A stretch of 64,000 nucleotides of DNA, taken from assembly GCF_000754815.1 (NCBI RefSeq), contig NZ_KN150747.1:1767908-1831907 (forward strand), read 5' to 3'. This document shows, in pieces, positions 25,678 through 34,169 of the stretch. Position numbers and translations under genes: made by a program. This DNA comes from Yersinia ruckeri ATCC 29473. GTDB lineage: Bacteria > Pseudomonadota > Gammaproteobacteria > Enterobacterales > Enterobacteriaceae. Position 1 is the first letter of the stretch; every line of letters starts with the position of its first letter. Under the pieces are notes generated by a model, which saw only the letters and a program-made list of their open reading frames with translations, was not told the origin of the DNA and made no database searches.

Positions 25678-27504
25678 ATGGCTTTTTATTTCTCTTCTTT
25701 TGAAAACAGAAAACCACCATCACCATTGAAAACTCATTGGGTTACTGAGTTTTTATGGCAAATACTAGCGGTTGCTGCACTTATCCTGGGAGCAAATTAT
25801 ATCCGTTGGCGCTGGATGAATTCACTTAATTACGATGCGCTTTGGTATTCTATTCCGTTGGTCATAGCTGAAACGCTGGCCTATATTGGTTCTGTTTTAT
25901 TTACTATCAATCTCTGGAAAGTGAGAGATGTTCCGGTCTTGCCAGCACCTGAAACCATCGATGATTGTATTGCTCCTGAAGACAGGGATGAAAAGCGTCC
26001 GATAAAAGTTGATTTGTTTATTGCTACTTATAATGAAGATGTTGAATTGGTTCGCTTATCGATTCGGGATGCACTGGCCGTAATCTATCCCTTTTCCTTA
26101 GATTATCGTATTTATGTGTTAGATGATGGCAAACGAAGTGAAATGGAGGCTGTCGCAACAGAAGAAGGAGTTAATTATTTAAGTCGTGAAAATAATATCG
26201 GTTATAAAGCCGGTAATCTTCGCCACGGTCTGGAAATGACTGATGGTGATTTTATTATTATTTGTGATGCCGATACGCGTGTTTTTCCCACCATACTTAC
26301 TCATACTTTGGGTTATTTTCGTGATGTTGATGTTGCCTGGGTACAGACACCTCAGTGGTTTTATGATTTACCTCAGGGTAAGCGATTGCCTGTGTGGGCA
26401 AAGCAAAAATTAGGTTCAACAGGTTATTTTATTGGCAAAGGTATCGAGAGGTTAGTCGGCCCTCTCACTGTGGGGCATGATCCATTCTTTAACGATCCAC
26501 AAATGTTTTATGATGTGATTTTACGCCGACGCAATTGGGCTAATGCCGCTTTTTGTTGTGGAGCTGCCTCTATTCATCGGCGTGAAGCTATTATGCAGGC
26601 CGCTCTGCGGCGCTATGTTGATAATATAGAAGATGAAATCGAACAGTATACTAATGAGTTAATCGACGGTGAAACCAAGGCTGATTTGGCTCAGGCTATG
26701 TTGCCTTATGTGGCTCATGATACGGAATTGATGCCGTATAAATTTCATGTATCAGAAGATATCTATACTTCTATCGTTTTACACGGTGATCCCGGACGTC
26801 AATGGCGCTCAGTCATGCATCCGCAAATAGAATCAAAAATGCTTTCTCCCCAAGATTTACTGGCATGGATGATCCAGCGATTTAAATACGCTGCGGGTTC
26901 AATGGATATCGCTTTACATGATAGGCTTTTTACCAGTAAGCGGATTAAGCTCAGTTTTATTCAAAAAATAATGTACGGAACCACCTTTTGGTCCTATTTT
27001 GCCTGTATTTGGAACACCGTGTTTTTAATTGCGCCGTTAATTTATTTATTTACGGGCATCCCGCCGGTTTCGACTTACTCATCTCCTTTTTATCTTCATT
27101 TTCTGCCTTTTATGATCATCTCTGAATTGGCATTTATGTTCGGAACTTGGGGTATCTCAGCGTGGGATGGAAAATCATCTTTTCTTGCTTTATTTTCCAT
27201 GAATTTACGGGCACTGGATACGGTGTTGCGGGGAGAGAAAATCAAGTTTCATGTGACCCCTAAAGAACGGCAACAGGGTAATTTTTTATCCTTGGTTAAA
27301 CCTCAACTGGCGATTATCGGACTGACTTTAGTGGGGTTGATTTGGGGCGCTATTCAAATAGCTGAAGGGAACGTAAAAGATCCCTCTGGCTTTGTTATAA
27401 ATATCTTCTGGGGAGCAGCAAACATAGCGGCCATGATACCAATGGTCTTGGCCGCACTTTGGCAACCTGAGTATACTGAATCTACTGTACAGGAGGAGTT
27501 CTGA
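25678..27504 (+). CDS. BcsA-like membrane glycosyltransferase, family GT2, without PilZ
   Basis: A 608-residue processive synthase. Two helices (residues ~25-75) precede the GT-A domain, with DLFIATYNED, VLDDGKR (first Asp), CDADTR (DxD) and the acceptor-site SEDIYTS. The product-channel motif that is QxxRW in BcsA reads QRFKYAAGS here. Four or five helices follow and it ends without a PilZ domain, so direct c-di-GMP activation as in BcsA is not expected. The ATG at 25678 follows GAGG at ideal spacing, while an earlier TTG does not. The next gene starts on the last base of its stop codon. Confidence 0.88.
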   Translation: MAFYFSSFENRKPPSPLKTHWVTEFLWQILAVAALILGANYIRWRWMNSLNYDALWYSIPLVIAETLAYIGSVLFTINLWKVRDVPVLPAPETIDDCIAPEDRDEKRPIKVDLFIATYNEDVELVRLSIRDALAVIYPFSLDYRIYVLDDGKRSEMEAVATEEGVNYLSRENNIGYKAGNLRHGLEMTDGDFIIICDADTRVFPTILTHTLGYFRDVDVAWVQTPQWFYDLPQGKRLPVWAKQKLGSTGYFIGKGIERLVGPLTVGHDPFFNDPQMFYDVILRRRNWANAAFCCGAASIHRREAIMQAALRRYVDNIEDEIEQYTNELIDGETKADLAQAMLPYVAHDTELMPYKFHVSEDIYTSIVLHGDPGRQWRSVMHPQIESKMLSPQDLLAWMIQRFKYAAGSMDIALHDRLFTSKRIKLSFIQKIMYGTTFWSYFACIWNTVFLIAPLIYLFTGIPPVSTYSSPFYLHFLPFMIISELAFMFGTWGISAWDGKSSFLALFSMNLRALDTVLRGEKIKFHVTPKERQQGNFLSLVKPQLAIIGLTLVGLIWGAIQIAEGNVKDPSGFVINIFWGAANIAAMIPMVLAALWQPEYTESTVQEEF

Positions 27505-28865
27505 TGTCATTCAAATATAACCTCCTTAAAGCGAGAAGTTATCTGGCCATGGTGATAGGTATTTTAATCGCGTTTTCTATTGTGATATATGTCGAAAAAA
27601 ATTCTCAAGATGTGGGCGATTCCCGTGTCCATATTCCCTTGAGTGTGGGGCGGCCATTAATACCGACTCCACGCCCCCTGAGCGCGGAAGAAATTATTTG
27701 GGCCAAGACTGCGTGGCAATATTTTATAAATAATACCCAACCGAGTGGTTTAGTGAACTCGGTAGATCAATATCCATCGACCACGATGTGGGATACCAGT
27801 AGTTATTTTATGGCGCTGATTTCAGCTCAACGTATTGGCATTATTCAACAAGATGAATTTGATCAGCGGATCAGTAATGCATTGGCCGCATTAGCTAAAT
27901 TGCCTTTGGTTGAGGGGAAACTACCCAATAAAGCCTATAATACGCAAACATTGGCTATGGTTAATTATAATAACCAACCCAGTTTGCAAGGAATCGGCTG
28001 GTCGGCTATTGATATTAGTCGTATGATGGTGCCATTAAATATATTGGTTTGGAATTACCCACAACATGCTGTTGAGGTAAATAAGGTTATATCTCGTTGG
28101 CATTTAGATGCGTTAGTCGCCAATGATCAATTACAAGGCTCTGCGATTAATGATAAAACTCATACCATTTCTTTGCATCAGGAAGGGCGTATGGGTTATG
28201 AGCAATATGCGGCGAGAACGCTACAGTTGGTCGGTATTAATGTCAGTTTAGCCATTGATTATACTGCACATCTTAAATTTATTAATGTTGAAGGAATATT
28301 AGTTCCTGATGATGACCGGGTCTCTAAAAAAGATGGGGCAAATACATTTATTGTCAGCGAACCCTATATGTTGACAGGATTAGAGCTGGGGTTTGATGAT
28401 AATTCATCTGAATTAGCATGGCGAGTTTTTAAGGCTCAGGAAAATCGCTTTCAACGTACAGGTATTTATACTTCAGTTAGTGAAGATCACGTAGATCAAG
28501 CGCCTTACTTTATTTATAGCACTTTGCATTATGCTGATGAAGACTGGGCAGTGATTACGGAAAAAGGCGAACGTGTTGATCAGCTGCGACAGCTATCAAC
28601 TAAAACGGCATTTAGTTGGTATGCTTTATGGCGCACGCCCTATAGTGAACAAACCCGAAACCAATTAAATCGTTTGATGGATCAAAACAAAGGTTGGTAT
28701 AGCGGTATTTATGAAGTGAACAATAAGATAAATACATCATTTAATGCTAATACTAATGGCGTAGTATTAGAAAGTTTAGCTTTTATCAATAGTGGAAAAC
28801 TACTTTGTATTGCCTGTGCTCAGGCGATACAACCCGTTGGTGCAATAGATAAACAACTAAAGTAG
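27504..28865 (+). CDS. DUF3131 protein, membrane-anchored (first of three)
   Basis: A 453-residue protein with an N-terminal signal anchor (residues ~13-30, LAMVIGILIAFSIVIYV) and the DUF3131 domain from ~60 to 440. Family landmarks are AKTAWQYFINNTQ, STTMWDTSSY (residues ~93-102), LPNKAYNT, HQEGRMGYEQYAA and the C-terminal GWYSGIYE. The fold is probably an alpha/alpha barrel like that of GH144-type enzymes; no activity is established. It overlaps the GT2 gene (TGATG) and so is translationally coupled to it. Confidence 0.85.
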   Translation: MSFKYNLLKARSYLAMVIGILIAFSIVIYVEKNSQDVGDSRVHIPLSVGRPLIPTPRPLSAEEIIWAKTAWQYFINNTQPSGLVNSVDQYPSTTMWDTSSYFMALISAQRIGIIQQDEFDQRISNALAALAKLPLVEGKLPNKAYNTQTLAMVNYNNQPSLQGIGWSAIDISRMMVPLNILVWNYPQHAVEVNKVISRWHLDALVANDQLQGSAINDKTHTISLHQEGRMGYEQYAARTLQLVGINVSLAIDYTAHLKFINVEGILVPDDDRVSKKDGANTFIVSEPYMLTGLELGFDDNSSELAWRVFKAQENRFQRTGIYTSVSEDHVDQAPYFIYSTLHYADEDWAVITEKGERVDQLRQLSTKTAFSWYALWRTPYSEQTRNQLNRLMDQNKGWYSGIYEVNNKINTSFNANTNGVVLESLAFINSGKLLCIACAQAIQPVGAIDKQLK

Positions 28866-28874
28866 GAAGGTTTT

Positions 28875-30467
28875 ATGATGGAAAATCAGTCAGTTTTGAT
28901 AAGATCAAGCACCATGATGAAGGTGGGGTGCTTGATTTTTATTCTCTTGGTTATGCCGTCTATTAAGGCCTATTCTGCATTGCCTAATGATAAATTAGCG
29001 GCAGAAAACTACCCAATACGACACGGTGAGTTAACTCCGCGAGAAATGGCAATTGCCGTTAACGCTTGGCAATATTTTGTACATAATTTTCAGCCTACTA
29101 CGGGGTTGGTTAATGCGGTAAATAATTATCCCTCAACGACGATGTGGGACAGCGCCTCTTATTTGTCAGCACTGGTTTCAGCCCGTGAATTGGGAATCAT
29201 TAATAAAGAAGAATTCGATCATCGAATGCTGCCATTCTTGAAGACCTTGAATAATCTGTCGTTATTTCAGGGGCAATTGCCAAATAAAGCCTATAACACC
29301 ATCACCGCTGAAAAAGTTAACTATATGAATAAACCTGGTGAAATAGGCTTTTCCGCTATCGACAGTGGTCGAATGTTAATTTGGTTGAAGATTATCAAAG
29401 AACGTTACCCTGAATATGCCAATAGCATTGATAACGTTGTCTTGGGGTGGGATTTCTCACATGCTATCGACAGTTGCGGTACGTTATATGGGGCAATTTT
29501 GGACAAAAATAATGTCCCTATGTATGTACAAGAAGGGCGTTTGGGTTATGAAGAATATGCCGCCAGTGGTTTTCAACTTTGGGGATTTTCAACGTGTCAG
29601 GCATCTTTAGCACAACCTTATGATTTAGCTAATATTTACTGCGTATTGGTTCCTTATGATTCACGAGACCCGCGAACTCATTATCAACATAATTATGTGG
29701 TTACTGAATCTTATATTTTACATGGACTTGAAATGGGTTGGGATCGCAGTGACGACCGTGCCAATAAAGTTGGAAGCTACAGCCACCCATGGATGAGGGA
29801 TTTTGCTAATCGAGTCTATCAGGCACAGGAAAATCGTTATCGTGAAACCGGGATACTGACCGCGCGTTCAGAACATCAGTTAGATAAAGCACCTTACTTT
29901 GTTTACGACACTGTTTTCACCGATGGTTATAACTGGAACACGATCACTGACAAGGGGGTTTTTGTACCTGAAGATGCGGCACTATCCTTAAAAGCGGCGC
30001 TGGGTATGTGGGCATTATGGCAGTCGCCCTATACCGACAGGTTATTTGATGCCATAGAGAATGCCAATATTAAGGGGAAGGGTTTCAATGAAGGACTTTA
30101 CGAAAATGGGCAGGGACCAATAAACGAATTTACGGCAAATAATAATGGCATCATGTTGGAAGCCTTATTATTTAAAAAAGAAGGTAAAATACTTCGTTTC
30201 ACCAGTGGTGACCCTAGCCACAGCGACTATATTCCCTCACTGTGGGAAAGGCAGCTTATTAACGCATTTGATGAGAATAACAGTAAAAGAAATCGACCAT
30301 TTATTGATGCAACTCCTAGTTTGAAAGCATTCTGCGATAAAAATGGTCTCGCAATACGTAAAGCGTCAGATTGTAAAAGCTGTCAATGCGCGCAGTGTCA
30401 GGATGAAAACAGCAGCAATAATTTATTTAAATTACCGGCAGCCACATCATCATGCGCAAAACAGTGA
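28875..30467 (+). CDS. DUF3131 protein with Cys-rich tail (second of three)
   Basis: A 530-residue secreted or periplasmic protein with a signal peptide (VGCLIFILLVMPSIKAYS, residues ~18-35). It keeps all the DUF3131 landmarks: AVNAWQYFVHNFQ, STTMWDSASY, LPNKAYNT, QEGRLGYEEYAA and ENGQGPINEFTANNNG. After the domain comes a tail with four closely spaced cysteines (DCKSCQCAQC, residues ~501-510) that may bind a metal or form disulfides. The start follows AGGAAGG. The next gene begins 16 bases before its end. Confidence 0.85.
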   Translation: MMENQSVLIRSSTMMKVGCLIFILLVMPSIKAYSALPNDKLAAENYPIRHGELTPREMAIAVNAWQYFVHNFQPTTGLVNAVNNYPSTTMWDSASYLSALVSARELGIINKEEFDHRMLPFLKTLNNLSLFQGQLPNKAYNTITAEKVNYMNKPGEIGFSAIDSGRMLIWLKIIKERYPEYANSIDNVVLGWDFSHAIDSCGTLYGAILDKNNVPMYVQEGRLGYEEYAASGFQLWGFSTCQASLAQPYDLANIYCVLVPYDSRDPRTHYQHNYVVTESYILHGLEMGWDRSDDRANKVGSYSHPWMRDFANRVYQAQENRYRETGILTARSEHQLDKAPYFVYDTVFTDGYNWNTITDKGVFVPEDAALSLKAALGMWALWQSPYTDRLFDAIENANIKGKGFNEGLYENGQGPINEFTANNNGIMLEALLFKKEGKILRFTSGDPSHSDYIPSLWERQLINAFDENNSKRNRPFIDATPSLKAFCDKNGLAIRKASDCKSCQCAQCQDENSSNNLFKLPAATSSCAKQ

Positions 30468-31828
30468 AATCTGCCGCGATTGCCTGGGTGATGGGTTCAG
30501 GGCTACTAGGTGCTGCGTTTATAGGCGGTATGTCTGTGGGGAGCAGCATTATGCACAGCACCGTGGCCTATTCTGTCCGCAGTGGTGTACTAGCGGATAA
30601 TCAGCAATTGTGGGCGAAAGTTGCTTGGCGTTACTTTATTAAAAATACACAGGCGGGAACCGGATTGGTTAATTCTCTGGATAATTACCCGGTTGTTAAC
30701 CTCTGGCAAATCGGCGATACATTGATCGCATTAACCGCCGCTGCGCAATTAGGACTGATTGAGCGGCAGGAATTTGATCAGCGTTTGTCGCAATTATTGG
30801 CCACAATAGGTCGTTTACCACTGGTGGACGGGAAAGTGCCAAATCAGCGGTACAATACCGTCAATGGACAACTAACTGATTATGCTAACCAACCAAAGCC
30901 ACTGGGATGGTCAGCACAAGATATCGGTCGTTTAATGATCGGCTTAAAAATCGTGGGCAATTTTTATCCTGAATATGCTGAGTATCTGGATAAGATTCTA
31001 TTACGGTGGAATTTTTGTCAGGTAATTGATAATAATGGATTATTATTAAAATCGGCTGCGGTTAATGGTCAGTTTATAACAAAATCGGATGGGGTACTGG
31101 GGTACAGCGAATATACCGCAGGTGCGTTTGGACTGTGGGGTTTTCCTGTAGGAATATCAGCAAATCTTCCTTATAACACTAGATTTATTTATGGCATTCC
31201 GATCGATTTCGATATCAGAGATCCCCGGATAACTCATATGCCATCTGTCGTCGTCAGTTTGCCTTATCTACTGACTGCAATGGAATTAAAGAATACTCCT
31301 ACCTTTAAACAACAAAAAAAACGCATTGAAAATGTCTATCGGGTACAAGAAAAACGCTGGCAAAAAGAACATATATTAACAGCCCGAAGCGATTACTTGA
31401 CCTCAGTTGCACCTTATCATGTTTACGATACGGTATTCGCTAATGGTTACCATTGGAATACGATCGACGAGGGTGGGAAGTTTTATCCAGAACTGGCATT
31501 GGTATCGACACGTGCCGTTTTTGGCTTATGGGTTTTGTGGAATAGCCCTTATACCGATGCATTAATGCAGTTAACCCAGATGCAGTATGATGATCAACGC
31601 GGATGGTATGAGGGGCGTTATGAAAATAATGGATCTTATAATAAGACCATCAGTCTGACGACTAACGCTATGGTATTAGAAACTCTGCTCTATAAAAAGG
31701 TAGGGAACTTAATTAACACTGAACCTACTACGGGATATCTCGACGTACGCATGCGTGATATTTTTTCACGACCACAGTTATGTCTACCGCAGGAAAGAGC
31801 CTCAAGTAGAGCGGTAGCGTCGAAATGA
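30452..31828 (+). CDS. DUF3131 protein, diverged (third of three)
   Basis: A 458-residue protein with an N-terminal signal or anchor (AIAWVMGSGLLGAAFIGG). It aligns with its two neighbours along the whole domain (AWRYFIKNTQ, PNQRYNT, YDTVFANGYHWNTID, GWYEGRYEN), but the strongly conserved TTMWD is VNLWQ and QEGR(M/L)GY is SDGVLGY. It may thus be a non-catalytic or altered-specificity paralogue. It overlaps the preceding gene by 16 bases and the GH2 gene by four. Confidence 0.85.
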   Translation: MRKTVKSAAIAWVMGSGLLGAAFIGGMSVGSSIMHSTVAYSVRSGVLADNQQLWAKVAWRYFIKNTQAGTGLVNSLDNYPVVNLWQIGDTLIALTAAAQLGLIERQEFDQRLSQLLATIGRLPLVDGKVPNQRYNTVNGQLTDYANQPKPLGWSAQDIGRLMIGLKIVGNFYPEYAEYLDKILLRWNFCQVIDNNGLLLKSAAVNGQFITKSDGVLGYSEYTAGAFGLWGFPVGISANLPYNTRFIYGIPIDFDIRDPRITHMPSVVVSLPYLLTAMELKNTPTFKQQKKRIENVYRVQEKRWQKEHILTARSDYLTSVAPYHVYDTVFANGYHWNTIDEGGKFYPELALVSTRAVFGLWVLWNSPYTDALMQLTQMQYDDQRGWYEGRYENNGSYNKTISLTTNAMVLETLLYKKVGNLINTEPTTGYLDVRMRDIFSRPQLCLPQERASSRAVASK

Positions 31829-34047
31829 ACATTAATGGTCGGTATCGTGCTGCTATTTTAAGTTTGGCGCTTCTTTTACTGCTTATCTCGCCAGTTATTT
31901 ATGCTCAGTTGCCGTCCACTACAGATTTGGCCGGTCAATGGCGGGTAAAAGACGGAAATCCACCGGCCACTGAAGCCTGGAGTGGTACGCTGGATGATGA
32001 TTCGTGGCAACGGCTGAAAGTACCCGCTAATTGGTATAGTGAAGGAATCGATCATCAAGGGATATTGTGGTATCGCACTCGATTTACATTACCGGTTTTA
32101 GATACTGATAATATGGCAACCTTAATATTTGATGGCGTCGATTATCAAACAGAGGTTTGGCTCAATAATCAGAAAGTCGGGCAACATAAGGGCTATTTTC
32201 AGCGGTTCAGCATCGATATCACCGATGCTGCTCAGCGTGAGAATGTGCTGGCTATGCGGGTAGATAGCCCTGACGAAACTCCGGGTAAAGTTTGGTCATT
32301 TCATAAACAACTGATTAAAGGGGTGCTCAATCATCATGATACCCGGCCAGGCGGTGCTTGGTCGGCGCACGGACAGGACGCTAATTCGGGCGGTATTTGG
32401 GCGCCGGTAGCGTCACATATCAGCCGCGGAGCGGTGATTGACAACTTACTGGCGGTGCCGGATTGGTCCGAGGGGCTTGAACATCCGATTCTAAAAGTGA
32501 GTGTGGATTATCGGGCTAACCGCAACCGCTCGGTTATTATGCGGCTACGCCTTATTCCCGATAATTTTATCGGGCAATCTTATCAACTGGAAAAAAGTGT
32601 TTCACTGGTTGCCAGCCAGCATAATGCACAAACGCTCACGACTAATTTTCTTATTGATAATCCTGCTTTATGGTGGCCGTCTGGTCATGGTAAACAAAAT
32701 CTTTATCGGCTGGAGGTCAGCTTTTCCGATCGACTTGGGATCATGGATACGAGCCATGTGCGCACCGGATTACGACAAATAGCGATAGATTCGCGAGAAA
32801 AAAGTTGGTCAATCAATGGTAAGCGCCTGTTTATTCGAGGCACTAACTACATTGGTAGCCCGTGGCTGGGAACGCTGGCTCCCGCCGATTATCGTCGTGA
32901 CTTAGTGATGATGATGCAGGCCAATATCAATGCCATAAGAGTACATGCCCATGTTGCAGGACGTGCTTTGTACGATCTGGCTGATGAGATGGGTATACTG
33001 CTCTGGCAAGATTTCCCGTTGCAATGGGGATATGACAATTCAGCCACTTTTGCCAGAGAAGCGGCAAGGCAGGCTGCAGATATGACGCGGCAGTTTGGCA
33101 GCCATCCATCGATTATAGTGTGGTCTGGGCACAATGAACCTCCTTGGGATGCCACTTGGATGCAATATCGTTATTCCGACTGGCGACCGGGTATCAACCG
33201 GGTATTAACCGCGAGTGTGGCGCAGGTTCTCGCTCAGGATAATAGCCGCATCACTCATGCCTATTCAGCAACTGGCGAGCACTACTGGCAAGGTTGGTAC
33301 TCTGGGCAGAAAAGTGACCACCTTAAACCGGCAACGACTTCAATAATTAGCGAATTTGGCGCGCAAGCTTTACCCGATTTACCGACGTTAAAAACCATCA
33401 TTCCCACGGCGGAACTGTGGCCGAAAACGACGGATAAAAAGGATCAGGGCTGGCGCATCTGGGCATATCATAATTTTCAACCTCATGAGACATTTGAATT
33501 AGCCAAAATCACTCGTGGGCCAAATATCAATACGTTTATTACTCATAGCCAACAATACCAGGCAAGTTTAATCCAGCTTGCCGCAGAGAGTTATCGACGG
33601 CAACGTTATCAACCAGTTGCGGCTTTATTTCACTTTATGTTTACCGAAACATGGCCATCAATTAATTGGGGGATAGTTGACTATCTCCGTCATCCCAAAC
33701 CCGGTTATTTTGCTTTGCAGCGAGCTTATCAACCCATTTTACCCTCGATTGAACCTAAAACTGAACATTGGATAGCAAACCAGATCGGACGCATTGGATT
33801 GTGGGCTATTAATGATAACTGGCAGGACTATCCGCAGGCATCATTACATTGGAGAATAACGCAAAATGGAATGGTGCTCTCTGCGGGGATGCAGCCAATA
33901 AATCTAATGGCAGATAGCGGCCAAAAAGTGATTGAATTACAAGTCATACCTCGTAGTTTTCACGAGATAAATGTGACGAGTGATATTATCAATAAGCAGG
34001 AGGAAATATTGGGTCACAATGAAATGCAACTTCAGGTTCAGCCATGA
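31825..34047 (+). CDS. Secreted glycoside hydrolase family 2 protein (beta-mannosidase-like)
   Basis: A 740-residue exported enzyme. After a signal peptide (residues ~8-27) comes the GH2 sugar-binding domain (~30-210), an immunoglobulin-like domain (~211-325) and a TIM barrel. The acid/base Glu is in VWSGHNEPPW (~430-439) and the nucleophile in IISEFGAQ (~509-516). Members act as beta-mannosidases, beta-galactosidases or exo-glucosaminidases; the exact specificity cannot be read here. It is the last gene of the coupled GT2-DUF3131 run and would trim or recycle the polymer in the periplasm. Confidence 0.85.
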   Translation: MNINGRYRAAILSLALLLLLISPVIYAQLPSTTDLAGQWRVKDGNPPATEAWSGTLDDDSWQRLKVPANWYSEGIDHQGILWYRTRFTLPVLDTDNMATLIFDGVDYQTEVWLNNQKVGQHKGYFQRFSIDITDAAQRENVLAMRVDSPDETPGKVWSFHKQLIKGVLNHHDTRPGGAWSAHGQDANSGGIWAPVASHISRGAVIDNLLAVPDWSEGLEHPILKVSVDYRANRNRSVIMRLRLIPDNFIGQSYQLEKSVSLVASQHNAQTLTTNFLIDNPALWWPSGHGKQNLYRLEVSFSDRLGIMDTSHVRTGLRQIAIDSREKSWSINGKRLFIRGTNYIGSPWLGTLAPADYRRDLVMMMQANINAIRVHAHVAGRALYDLADEMGILLWQDFPLQWGYDNSATFAREAARQAADMTRQFGSHPSIIVWSGHNEPPWDATWMQYRYSDWRPGINRVLTASVAQVLAQDNSRITHAYSATGEHYWQGWYSGQKSDHLKPATTSIISEFGAQALPDLPTLKTIIPTAELWPKTTDKKDQGWRIWAYHNFQPHETFELAKITRGPNINTFITHSQQYQASLIQLAAESYRRQRYQPVAALFHFMFTETWPSINWGIVDYLRHPKPGYFALQRAYQPILPSIEPKTEHWIANQIGRIGLWAINDNWQDYPQASLHWRITQNGMVLSAGMQPINLMADSGQKVIELQVIPRSFHEINVTSDIINKQEEILGHNEMQLQVQP

Positions 34048-34169
34048 GCAGCACTGCTTTTTGTTAGTAGAAATCAATTAAGTTAATTTTGAACGCTATT
34101 TTTACTGTCTAAAATGACAGAGTGATCCTAAGCTTTAGCCCATAATCATTATAACTGGATGGATTTTAT

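Noticed and set aside
25678-34047. Cellulose (bcs) operon
   Set aside because: No BcsB, BcsC, BcsZ or PilZ domain; DUF3131 and GH2 proteins are not bcs components.
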